A DNA stretch of 32,878 nt, taken from positions 1-32,878 of the forward strand of contig JBDTZF010000013.1 in NCBI GenBank assembly GCA_040005265.1. Reading direction: 5' to 3'. This document shows, piece by piece, positions 1 through 7,899 of the stretch. A program made the position numbers and the translations under genes. How positions within the stretch are numbered: the stretch's first letter is position 1; the number at the start of each line of letters is the position of its first letter. The notes beneath the pieces were generated by a model. That model was not told the DNA's origin and did not search any database. It saw only the letters and a list, made by a program, of their open reading frames with translations. The stretch is from JBDTZF01 sp040005265 (GTDB taxonomy: Bacteria; Verrucomicrobiota; Verrucomicrobiia; Chthoniobacterales; UBA10450).

Positions 1-2
1 GC

Positions 3-497
3 AAATCGCCGACAACGTGTTTTCAATGCCACACCGAGGTGCGCGCGCAATTTGCCCTGCCTCATCACCATCCGGTTCTCGAAGGAAAAGTTAGTTGCGC
101 CGACTGCCACAACCCGCACAAGGGATCGGCGATCAAAGGCGGCGGGACTAACCTTTCGCAATCCCTCAAAGGCGGCGGCACTGCTTTCTTGAGCCAGAAC
201 GAAACCTGTTTCCAATGCCATACAGCGCAAAGAGGTCCTTTCGTCTTCGAGCATGAAGCGTTGCGTGAAGGCTGTGTGTCGTGCCATTCGCCGCATGGAT
301 CAGTCAATCAGCGAATGCTAACGGAACGGAACCACACTCTTTGTCTGAAGTGCCATTTCCAAGAGCAGACCGTCGCGGGCAGAATCGTCATCGGAGACGT
401 CGATCACACCAGCTTCTTGCCCCAGGGGACGTGTTGGTCGGCGGGATGCCACGAGGCCGTTCACGGCTCCCAAGTCACTGGGCTCCTTAGATATTGA
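3..497 (+). CDS. Multihaem c-type cytochrome, DmsE/MtrA-like (5' truncated by window edge)
   Basis: The frame is open to the left edge, so the N-terminus and signal peptide lie outside the window; the GTG at 39 is internal. Haem-binding motifs are CFQCH (nt 18-32), CADCH (96-110), CFQCH (207-221), CVSCH (273-287) and CLKCH (342-356), then an unusual CWSAGCH (432-452) with four residues between the cysteines. Extra histidines (HHHP, NPH, SPHG) could be distal ligands. The pattern CADCHNPH...ETCFQCH...CVSCHSPHG is typical of the DmsE/MtrA/PioA periplasmic decahaem family, which passes electrons through an outer-membrane barrel. About half of such a protein would be visible. A tandem element repeats KGGGT and LSQ between the second and third motifs. 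The barrel gene starts 10 bases downstream, supporting a shared operon. The multihaem assignment is certain; the exact family is inferred. Confidence 0.85.
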   Translation, partial: KSPTTCFQCHTEVRAQFALPHHHPVLEGKVSCADCHNPHKGSAIKGGGTNLSQSLKGGGTAFLSQNETCFQCHTAQRGPFVFEHEALREGCVSCHSPHGSVNQRMLTERNHTLCLKCHFQEQTVAGRIVIGDVDHTSFLPQGTCWSAGCHEAVHGSQVTGLLRY

Positions 498-507
498 GAA
501 CCCAGAC

Positions 508-2700
508 ATGAGCATTATTTCCTCCGCAGCGTGCCCAGACAGGATCGCGCGGATGTTTGTGCTCGCCGCCTGCCTTGTCCTGGCCGCCAACTGTCCTCTC
601 GTTGCCGGAAATACGCCGGACGGGGATGCAACTCCAAGCGAGGGAAAAGACGGAAAAGCTGCGGCAACCGCGGCGACGGAAGAAGAAACGCCAGACTACA
701 AGAACTGGATCGACCTGGGCATCGGCGGTTTGATTATTCACGGCGACGCCGCGCAATTTAAGCAGGAACACAGGATGTCGGGTGATGTTTTCGGTGGCAT
801 CGAGGACATGCATTTGGAGCGTTCGATCGGAAAAGCGACGTTGTCGATCGACGGTCGCGCGATTTTCGACAACGACGATTACGATGTGAAGGTCGAGTTG
901 TCCCAGCCGGGACTTGGTTATATCCGGGGCGGCTATACCGAGTTTCGCAGTTGGTACGATGGCAATGGCGGGTTTTTCCCGGTTAACGGGCAGTTCTTTT
1001 CTCCGGCGCATCCCGAGATGATGCTTGATCGCGGCGAGGCATGGGTCGAACTCGGACTGCGAATGCCGAAGCTGCCCGAAATTACGTTGCATTACTCGCA
1101 CCAATTTCGCGATGGCCAGAAAGACTCAACCATCTGGGGCGACACGACACTGACGGGGCTGGGGGTTAACCCCGCCCGCAAAATCGCGCCTGCTTTCCGT
1201 GATATCAACGAAACACGCGACATTTTCGCGATCGATGTCCTGCAAAATTTTGGGAAAACCGACATCGGCCTGGGAATGCGCTACGAGCACAGCGAGATTG
1301 ATGACCGGCTGCAATTAGAGCGGGGAGCGGGTCAACTTCCACCCGTAGTGGCGCCGCCCGGCGCGCAGCGCTTTATCACCCAGCGTGATGAAAATAAAGG
1401 GGATTTTTTCAGTGGACATGTCTTCAGCGAGACGCGGTTTACCGATTCGATATGGTTTACTGCGGGTTACTCCTACACCACTCTCGGTAGCGATCTCGCC
1501 GGCAGTAGGATCTTTGGTACTCACTACGATGCAGGTTTTGGAGACCCTATTCCTACCCTTCGACCATTCGACCATGGCTTTCTCAACCTCGCTGGCACTT
1601 CGCAAGCAGATGACCACCTTTTCAATGCCAACTTTCTATGGATGCCACTAAAGAATCTGACCGTCCTCGCCGCGTTCCGCTACACTCACGAGAACAAAGA
1701 GAGCGACTCAATTTTTCTCGCCACGGACACAACTACGACGCCACCTATCGTACAAATAACGCCAGTCCCAACGGTCGCCAATACATCAGGAGACTTCGAT
1801 AGGTTCGCCGAGAGATTGGAACTTCGCTACACTGGCATCGCTAACTGGCTTCTCTATGCCGAGGGCGAACTAGAAGAGGAATTCGGCAACGTCCGCGCGC
1901 GCGAGGAGGGAGGCATCTCGGAAGAGCTCCTGAATAAGGACACCAGGTTTCTCGATCAAAAATATACCGCCGGCGCTAATTGGTATCCGATGGCAACACT
2001 CAACGTGTCGATGCAGTACTATCATAAGATCGCGGCCTATGATAACGACATCAAATCCGGAGAATTCCCGAGACTGCTTGGACAGGATTGGAATACCGAT
2101 GACGCAAATGTTCGAATTACGCTGCGTCCTAATATTCCAGCGTGGCTTGGAACGCTGGTTCTCGTCAGTCGGTACGATTTTGCGCGATCGACAATCGACA
2201 CTCGCTGGTTTTTTGAAGGCGAGGTAATGGCTGAAGAGCAGACTGGCGTGATCACCAAACATGTGTTCACCGAGAGCATTACGTGGAACCCGTGCGCGCG
2301 ACTCTACACCCAGGGGAATTTCTCTTATGTTCTGAACAAGACAGAGACGCCGGCCGACATTAATCTAATACCGAACGCATCACCTACGGTCCTCGATTTT
2401 CACAACGACTATTGGACCGTTAGCGCCTCAGCGGGCTATGCCCTCGATCAAAAAACAGACCTTCGCGCCGAGTATTCTTACTATCGTGCCGACAACTATA
2501 CGAACAATGCGCTTGTGGCCGTTCCATATGGTATGGGAGCCACGGAGCATACGGTTTCGGCGAGTGTGACCCGGGAAATTACCAAGAACGTTCGGCTGAG
2601 AATGCAGTACAGTTATTTCACCTATACCGACCAAACATCCGGCGGCCACAACAATTACGAAGCGCACTCGCTTTATTCGAGCCTGCAATTCCGATTCTAA
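508..2700 (+). CDS. MtrB/PioB-like outer-membrane beta-barrel protein
   Basis: A 730-residue protein with a signal peptide and then an acidic linker. The rest is alternating aromatic/polar strand-like segments with glycine-aromatic turns, ending in LYSSLQFRF, a typical terminal phenylalanine signal for outer-membrane barrel assembly. Length and layout match MtrB/PioB barrels (about 700 residues), which sheath a decahaem cytochrome. Its position 10 bases after a multihaem cytochrome supports this. The N-terminal CXXC found in Shewanella MtrB is absent; its few cysteines are isolated. An internal ATG at 553 gives a more standard signal peptide (MFVLAACLVLAANC) and has AGGA eight bases upstream, so it may be the true start. 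The barrel call is firm. The MtrB/PioB family call is inferred from context and architecture; another large porin family is possible. Confidence 0.68.
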   Translation: MSIISSAACPDRIARMFVLAACLVLAANCPLVAGNTPDGDATPSEGKDGKAAATAATEEETPDYKNWIDLGIGGLIIHGDAAQFKQEHRMSGDVFGGIEDMHLERSIGKATLSIDGRAIFDNDDYDVKVELSQPGLGYIRGGYTEFRSWYDGNGGFFPVNGQFFSPAHPEMMLDRGEAWVELGLRMPKLPEITLHYSHQFRDGQKDSTIWGDTTLTGLGVNPARKIAPAFRDINETRDIFAIDVLQNFGKTDIGLGMRYEHSEIDDRLQLERGAGQLPPVVAPPGAQRFITQRDENKGDFFSGHVFSETRFTDSIWFTAGYSYTTLGSDLAGSRIFGTHYDAGFGDPIPTLRPFDHGFLNLAGTSQADDHLFNANFLWMPLKNLTVLAAFRYTHENKESDSIFLATDTTTTPPIVQITPVPTVANTSGDFDRFAERLELRYTGIANWLLYAEGELEEEFGNVRAREEGGISEELLNKDTRFLDQKYTAGANWYPMATLNVSMQYYHKIAAYDNDIKSGEFPRLLGQDWNTDDANVRITLRPNIPAWLGTLVLVSRYDFARSTIDTRWFFEGEVMAEEQTGVITKHVFTESITWNPCARLYTQGNFSYVLNKTETPADINLIPNASPTVLDFHNDYWTVSASAGYALDQKTDLRAEYSYYRADNYTNNALVAVPYGMGATEHTVSASVTREITKNVRLRMQYSYFTYTDQTSGGHNNYEAHSLYSSLQFRF

Positions 2701-2775
2701 GGGATCGACAGAATTCAAGCAGTGTCAGATTATCGTCGCCGACGGCACTGGCGAATCGCTTTCGGAAATAATCGG

Positions 2776-3855
2776 ATGAAATGGCGTTTACTTTACTTCA
2801 GCGTAGTGGGAGCGCTGCTTGCAAGTTGCGACAAAGAATCTGAGATCAAAGTCTATCGCGTCTCCAAGGCGCCGCTCGAGGAATCCGCACCCGAACGGGG
2901 AGATGCCATGCCGACAAACGCGGCATCACCTGCGCTTCCTCGCGGCCTCCCGCCAGTCGCATCTACCGGGACAGTGCCGACACCTCCGAACTGGGAACCG
3001 CAGCCGCCCTCGCAAATGCGCCAGGCAAGTTTTCTCGTCAAAGGCGATAACGACGCGGTCGTAGATATTTCACTTGTTAGTCTGGGCGCTGCTGCCGGAA
3101 ACGTGCTCGAGAATGTGAACCGGTGGTTATCGCAGCTCGGCGAGGCTCCGATCACCGGAGAAAAGCTGGCTCAAATGGCGCAAAGACTCACCACATCGTT
3201 AGGGGAAGTCACGGTTGTCGATCTCGCCGGCCTTCCTAAGGATGCCAATTCAGCGAAAGACGGCCGGATTATTGCCGCAATGGCATCGCCAGCTAGTTCC
3301 ACGCTCTTTTTCAAAATGCGCGGGAACGCCGCGCTGACCGAGGCGCAAAAAGGCGACTTCATCAAATGGGTTGCGGCAGTTTGTAATTTACAGGCGGAAA
3401 GTAAATCGCCAACAACAATGGCAGCGATGCCGCCGCCGGATTCAGGCGCACCGAAGATCAAATGGCAGGCACCTAATGGCTGGACTGAAGTTGCGCCGTC
3501 ATCAATGCGCTATGCGAGTTTCAGCGCCGCGGAAACGAATGGCGCCAAGATCGATATCTCCATTGTCACTTTTCCGGGCGACGGCGGAAGCGATGCCGAT
3601 AACATCAATCGTTGGCGTCAACAAATCGGGCTCCCGCCGTTGGAGCCAGGTGCAGTCAATTCAAGTATCGTTCCGTTGAAAGCGGCAGAGGCGACGTTTT
3701 CGACCGCCGATATCGCCGGCTCGAACGCGCGCACCGTTGCCGCCTGGACACGCCGCGATGGCCGCGTCTGGTTTTTCAAGGCAACGGGACCAGGCGCTGC
3801 CATCGAAAAGGAGAAAGCAAATTTTGTGAGGTTCATCGAGTCGGTTCGATTTTGA
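2776..3855 (+). CDS. Lipoprotein with two copies of one ~130-residue domain, function unknown
   Basis: I start this at ATG 2776 because it gives a clean lipoprotein signal, MKWRLLYFSVVGALLASC, with the lipobox cysteine at residue 18. The upstream GTG at 2722 would add 18 charged residues in front of it. A proline-rich linker follows (about 40-70). Two similar domains then occupy about residues 72-205 and 227-359. Shared landmarks are MRQASF/MRYASF, VDISLV/IDISIV, NVNRWLSQLGEAPI/NINRWRQQIGLPPL, LFFKMRG/WFFKATG and a closing amphipathic helix. I do not recognise a characterised family. It sits 4 bases before resB, so it is probably co-expressed with cytochrome c maturation genes and may act at the periplasmic face of a membrane. 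The function is unknown. Confidence 0.8.
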   Translation: MKWRLLYFSVVGALLASCDKESEIKVYRVSKAPLEESAPERGDAMPTNAASPALPRGLPPVASTGTVPTPPNWEPQPPSQMRQASFLVKGDNDAVVDISLVSLGAAAGNVLENVNRWLSQLGEAPITGEKLAQMAQRLTTSLGEVTVVDLAGLPKDANSAKDGRIIAAMASPASSTLFFKMRGNAALTEAQKGDFIKWVAAVCNLQAESKSPTTMAAMPPPDSGAPKIKWQAPNGWTEVAPSSMRYASFSAAETNGAKIDISIVTFPGDGGSDADNINRWRQQIGLPPLEPGAVNSSIVPLKAAEATFSTADIAGSNARTVAAWTRRDGRVWFFKATGPGAAIEKEKANFVRFIESVRF

Positions 3856-3859
3856 AACG

Positions 3860-5020
3860 ATGTTGCGCAAGGTTGTCGATCTTTTCACGTCGCTTAAGCT
3901 GACGATCGTTTGTCTCGCCGCCGCGATGGTACTGATCTTTGCCGGAACGCTGGCGCAGGTTCATCTCGGCATTCACGAAGCTCAGCAGCGTTACTTTCAG
4001 AGTCTGTTTGTTTGGTGGCCGCCGGACAGCCGCAGCTTCAAGATTCCTATTTTCCCCGGCGGTCATCTCATCGGCGCAGTGTTGCTCGTTAACCTCATTG
4101 CCGCGCACGCCAGGCGCTTTCGTTGGGCCTGGCAAAAGCTTGGCATTCATCTGACGCATGCCGGCTTGATCATCATGCTGGCGGGCGGGTTATTTACCGA
4201 TTTGTTCGCTGTCGAGAGCCACATGCGGCTCGCCGGAGGCGATACGAAAAACTATTCCGAGGACCAGCTCCGAATGGAATTGGCCGTTATCGATACGAGT
4301 GATAATGAGTTGGATCAGGTGACGGCAATTCCGGAGGCCGTTCTGCGGCACAATCATACGATCGATCACTCGAGCCTGCCGTTCCGGATCGTGGTTCGAA
4401 ACTTTTTTCAGAATTCGCGCTTGAAGATGCTAAGCGAGGCGGGAGGCGACGCGCGCCCCATCGCAAATCAGGGCTCGGGCGCGATGATTTCCGTCGAATC
4501 GGTTCCTCGCGCCACCGGTGTTAACGAACGTGACGTGCCCAGTGCAGCCATTGAAATTGTACCGAAGGATTCCGGTGGTTCGCTAGGCATATGGCTGGTT
4601 TCCGACGCACTGGGAGCGCCGCAAACATTTTTCTGCGGTGGGAGAACCTGGGTGATTGCGCTGCGCACTACGCGTTATTACAAGCCCTATAGCGTGACCT
4701 TACAGAAATTCACCCACGAGCGTTACCCAGGTACCGAGATTCCGAAGAATTTTTCGAGCCGCGTCACGTTGATTGATCCGGAGCTCTCAGTGAACCGCGA
4801 CGTCCTGATCTATATGAATCATCCGCTGCGCTATCGGGGCGAGACGTTTTATCAGGCCGGATTTGAGAAGGACGATTCCGCCACAATCCTGCAGGTCGTT
4901 CATAACCCTAGCTTCATCGCGCCTTACCTGGCCTGCGTGATTGTCGCCGCAGGGTTGCTTGTGCAATTCGGTTATCACCTGGTTGGCTTCGCCCGAAAAC
5001 GGAGGAGTGCGCTCGCATGA
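3860..5020 (+). CDS. resB: Cytochrome c biogenesis protein ResB (Ccs1), System II
   Basis: This 386-residue membrane protein has the ResB layout. There are hydrophobic segments near residues 12-32, 62-82 and 93-115, then a large periplasmic soluble region of about 230 residues, then a final hydrophobic segment near 350-375. FTSLKLTIVCLAAAMVLIF near the start and YMNHPLRYRGETFYQAGF before the last helix are typical ResB sequences. ResB works with CcsA to carry haem across the membrane and attach it to apocytochrome CXXCH motifs. Its stop overlaps the start of ccsA (ATGA), indicating translational coupling, and it lies close behind cytochrome and barrel genes that need this machinery. The family assignment is secure. 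Confidence 0.93.
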   Translation: MLRKVVDLFTSLKLTIVCLAAAMVLIFAGTLAQVHLGIHEAQQRYFQSLFVWWPPDSRSFKIPIFPGGHLIGAVLLVNLIAAHARRFRWAWQKLGIHLTHAGLIIMLAGGLFTDLFAVESHMRLAGGDTKNYSEDQLRMELAVIDTSDNELDQVTAIPEAVLRHNHTIDHSSLPFRIVVRNFFQNSRLKMLSEAGGDARPIANQGSGAMISVESVPRATGVNERDVPSAAIEIVPKDSGGSLGIWLVSDALGAPQTFFCGGRTWVIALRTTRYYKPYSVTLQKFTHERYPGTEIPKNFSSRVTLIDPELSVNRDVLIYMNHPLRYRGETFYQAGFEKDDSATILQVVHNPSFIAPYLACVIVAAGLLVQFGYHLVGFARKRRSALA

Positions 5021-6930
5021 AACGGTTCTTTCCAACGGTTGCCTTTGCCATGGCTGCGTTATGGGTGGCGATGAGTTGGCTTCCGCCAAGGACCTCGAAG
5101 GACGATGTCGATCTTACAAAGTTCGGAAAACTTCCGGTGCTCGCAGGTGGTCGCGTGAAACCGCTCGACACAGTTGCCCGCAATTCCCTTCTCATTATCC
5201 ACACCAAACAGAGTGTGGGGCTCGCCGACGACAAACAGATCGACGCGACGCGATGGCTTACCGACACGCTCTTTAACGCACCGGTCGCCGATCAATATCC
5301 GGCGTTCGTGATTCAAAATGCCGAAGTGCTCGGCTTGTTTGGTTGGGAACAGAGCGATCAGAAGAATTTCAGCTTCAACGATCTCTCGCCGTTCTTGAAA
5401 CAAATCGACGAACAAGGCGATCAATCGGACAAACTCGAATCGGTGCAGCGCTCGGCTTATCAAAGCGCCGTCCTAAATCTTCGGAATTCCCTGGTTCTTT
5501 ATCAGCGGCTGAAAAACAGTTTGCGGCCGGAAGTCGCGGAAAATTTCGCGGCCGAACTCCAGGCTTTTGCGAACAATGTCCCCGCCGCGGGAAAAGCGGC
5601 CCGGCAACGCGAGGCAGGAGAGGATTTCGACAAAGGAAAACTGAACGATGTGGCGGAAGTCATGCAACGCTACGCCAAGCTGTCCGAGTTAGCTTACTTA
5701 CTCGTTGTTCCGCCGGCGCGAGGACAAGACGAGTGGCGCTCCGTTGGCGACAGCCTGCTACAAGCGGTTAGCACAGGTGAAATTTATCCAGTCGTAAAAG
5801 AATATGCGGCGATTGGTGACGCCTACCGCGCAGGCGATCGCGCAAGTTTCAATCAACATGTCGATCTTCTCGCCGGCTTGATCGCGCAGGAGCAGCCGAC
5901 CACGACTAAACGCGCGTCGTTCGAGTTCTTATTCAACCAGGTCGATCCATTCACCCACAGCATGGTGTTGTACGTCCTGGCGTTCCTGCTTGCCTGCGGA
6001 TCGTGGCTCGGTTGGAGCCGGCCTCTCAATCGCGCGGCATTCTATCTTTTGCTGCTCTCGCTGGCGGTTCACACATTCGGATTGGTTTCGCGGATGTATT
6101 TGCAGGAGCGGCCACCGGTCACCAATCTTTATTCGTCCGCCATTTTCATTGGGTGGGGAGCGGTCATCGTATCCTTGATTCTGGAGCGAATTTTCCGGGA
6201 CGGGATCGGCGCGGCGTGTGCCGGTGCGATTGGTTTCATCACGCTGATCATTGCGCATCACCTCGCCGGCAGCGGCGATACACTGGAGATGTTGCAAGCT
6301 GTGCTTGATACCAATATCTGGCTGGCCACGCACGTGGTTGCGATCACAACCGGTTATTCGGCCATGTTTCTCGCTGGCATGCTCGCCATCATCTACATCG
6401 TGCGCGGCGTGTTCACCGGCTCGCTTAAAAAGGAAACCGCCGATTCGCTGGCGCGCATGACTTACGGTGTGGTTTGTTTTGCCACGCTCTTTAGTTTCGT
6501 CGGCACTGTGCTCGGCGGAATCTGGGCCGATCAATCGTGGGGCCGATTCTGGGGTTGGGACCCGAAGGAGAATGGCGCCGTCTTAATCGTGCTGTGGTGC
6601 GCGATCACTTTGCACGCACGCTGGGGCGGATTTATTCGCCAGCGCGGACTGATGATCATGGCGATCTTTGGCAACATCGTCACCAGCTTTTCCTGGTTTG
6701 GCGTGAACATGCTCGGCGTCGGGCTGCATTCCTACGGCTTCATGCAGAAAGCGTTTCCGTGGTTGGTCGGATTTATCGTTAGCCAGCTCGGCTTGATGTG
6801 CCTGGCCGCGATGCCGCTCGAGCGCTGGCGAAGTTTTCGAACAAGTGCCGGGGTGCTGCGTCCAAAAGATAAGCCTTCAGGTTTGGAACTTGTCCCTCCT
6901 GGACTCGCAGTGGAATCAACGCCAGAGTAA
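5017..6930 (+). CDS. ccsA: Cytochrome c biogenesis protein CcsA/ResC with long N-terminal extension
   Basis: A 637-residue protein. After a leading hydrophobic segment, residues about 30-290 form a mostly soluble region beginning KLPVLAGGRVKPLDTVARN, an extension seen in CcsA proteins of several Gram-negative phyla. The C-terminal half is the multi-helix CcsA domain with the tryptophan-rich haem-handling motif WGRFWGWDPKE (about residues 508-518). Candidate haem-ligand histidines are in VHTFGLVSRMY, ATHVVAITTGY and GLHSYGF. With ResB it forms the System II synthase that attaches haem to apocytochromes. The start overlaps the resB stop by four bases. A small cytochrome c follows 24 bases later. 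Its length exceeds minimal CcsA proteins because of the N-terminal domain. Confidence 0.95.
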   Translation: MKRFFPTVAFAMAALWVAMSWLPPRTSKDDVDLTKFGKLPVLAGGRVKPLDTVARNSLLIIHTKQSVGLADDKQIDATRWLTDTLFNAPVADQYPAFVIQNAEVLGLFGWEQSDQKNFSFNDLSPFLKQIDEQGDQSDKLESVQRSAYQSAVLNLRNSLVLYQRLKNSLRPEVAENFAAELQAFANNVPAAGKAARQREAGEDFDKGKLNDVAEVMQRYAKLSELAYLLVVPPARGQDEWRSVGDSLLQAVSTGEIYPVVKEYAAIGDAYRAGDRASFNQHVDLLAGLIAQEQPTTTKRASFEFLFNQVDPFTHSMVLYVLAFLLACGSWLGWSRPLNRAAFYLLLLSLAVHTFGLVSRMYLQERPPVTNLYSSAIFIGWGAVIVSLILERIFRDGIGAACAGAIGFITLIIAHHLAGSGDTLEMLQAVLDTNIWLATHVVAITTGYSAMFLAGMLAIIYIVRGVFTGSLKKETADSLARMTYGVVCFATLFSFVGTVLGGIWADQSWGRFWGWDPKENGAVLIVLWCAITLHARWGGFIRQRGLMIMAIFGNIVTSFSWFGVNMLGVGLHSYGFMQKAFPWLVGFIVSQLGLMCLAAMPLERWRSFRTSAGVLRPKDKPSGLELVPPGLAVESTPE

Positions 6931-6954
6931 CCAAATCAATCGGAAGGATTAGAT

Positions 6955-7284
6955 ATGAAAACAATTGTTACTCTCATCACCACCCTGTTCATCGCGTCGG
7001 CCGCTTCGCTGCTTGCCGCGGACGCGAAAACAAATTGGAACGCCAACTGCGTGCAATGTCATGGCAAAGACGGCCACGCCGATACGAAAATGGGAAAGAC
7101 ATTGAACGCAAAAGACCTGACCGATCCCAAAGTGCAGTCGTCGTTCACTGATGCGAAAGCAGCCCAATCGATCAAGGAAGGCGTGAAGGAAAACGGAAAG
7201 ACGACAATGAAAGCGTTCGGCGGAAAATTGACCGACGATGAGATTAAGGCTCTCGTCGCCTACGTGCGCACGCTCAAGAAGTAA
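6955..7284 (+). CDS. Small monohaem cytochrome c (periplasmic)
   Basis: A 109-residue class I-type cytochrome c. A cleavable signal peptide (residues 1-22, ending SLLAAD) is followed by the single haem motif CVQCH at 32-36. The probable methionine axial ligand lies in TTMKAFGGKLTDDE. The C-terminal helix EIKALVAYVRTLKK is typical of short soluble cytochromes. A strong ribosome site GGAAGGA (6942-6948) lies six bases before the ATG. It is the last gene of the run containing resB and ccsA, and a likely substrate of that system. The likely role is as an electron shuttle between the quinol-oxidising complex and terminal acceptors or the outer-membrane conduit; the partner is inferred. Confidence 0.9.
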   Translation: MKTIVTLITTLFIASAASLLAADAKTNWNANCVQCHGKDGHADTKMGKTLNAKDLTDPKVQSSFTDAKAAQSIKEGVKENGKTTMKAFGGKLTDDEIKALVAYVRTLKK

Positions 7285-7414
7285 TCACGCTTCGACACCG
7301 GTCGATCAAAGTAATCCAGATGGCTCTGCCGCTGGGTCGACATGGTAGTCCGCGTAACTACATCACGCGGTTGACGATCGCGCAGTCGGTCGCACGAGCC
7401 GTCGCCTATCTGAT
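7285..7414 (+). other. 130-base intergenic stretch between cytochrome c and cupredoxin genes
   Basis: No coding region is evident. It contains a six-base perfect inverted repeat, CCGCGT (7350-7355) and ACGCGG (7365-7370), with no T-run, so I do not call a terminator. It might hold the cupredoxin promoter, but no convincing -35/-10 pair stands out. Confidence 0.4.
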
Positions 7415-7876
7415 GTGAAATTTACAACTCTCTCCGCGCTCGCGCTTGTTTGCGCGTTAACCGGTTGCTTCCACGCCGTCGAAACGGCACCGCCGAAGAC
7501 GGTGGAGATAACAGGCGATGATGACATGAAGTTTAACGTCACCAGTTTTGCAGTGGCGCCGGGCCAAAAAGTGACTCTGACGTTAAAGAACATCGGCGAG
7601 CTACCGAAAGAAGCGATGTCACACAATTGGGTATTACTGGAACAGGGGACCGATGCGGCCAGGCTCGTTCAGACGGGAGTCGGGCACCCGGAGAGCGATT
7701 ACATTCCATCCGACCGCTCGGTCTATGTTCTGGCAAAGACGAAATTGGTGGGTCCTGGAGAATCGGATACGATAACATTCACGGCGCCTCTCAATCCGGG
7801 CCTGTACGAATATATCTGCACCTTTCCCGATCATTATCCTCGCGGAATGAAAGGCATAATGACGGTCAGGCCGTAA
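7415..7876 (+). CDS. Azurin/plastocyanin-like cupredoxin lipoprotein
   Basis: A 153-residue protein translated from GTG; an ATG two bases upstream is out of frame and stops at once. The signal peptide ends in the lipobox LTGC, with the cysteine at residue 18, so it is probably membrane-anchored in the periplasm. The type-1 copper ligands fit azurin-like order: His70 in MSHNWVLL, Cys135, His140 and Met145 in YICTFPDHYPRGMKG. Members of this family carry single electrons between periplasmic cytochromes and oxidases or reductases. It follows the small cytochrome c by 130 bases and converges on the Rieske/cytochrome b operon. It may therefore be an alternative carrier in the same chain. The copper-protein call is strong; the partner is inferred. 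Confidence 0.9.
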   Translation: MKFTTLSALALVCALTGCFHAVETAPPKTVEITGDDDMKFNVTSFAVAPGQKVTLTLKNIGELPKEAMSHNWVLLEQGTDAARLVQTGVGHPESDYIPSDRSVYVLAKTKLVGPGESDTITFTAPLNPGLYEYICTFPDHYPRGMKGIMTVRP

Positions 7877-7899
7877 AGGGACACGCTTAACCAAGGCGG

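Noticed and set aside
487..1104. Minus-strand 205-codon open frame inside the barrel gene
   Set aside because: It lies antisense to a well-supported barrel protein, has no recognisable domain and is a reading shadow.
5929..6534. Minus-strand 201-codon open frame inside ccsA
   Set aside because: It is antisense to conserved CcsA helices and has a charged, low-information composition.
7350..7370. CCGCGT/ACGCGG hairpin as a terminator after the small cytochrome c
   Set aside because: Only six base pairs and no T-run follow on either strand.
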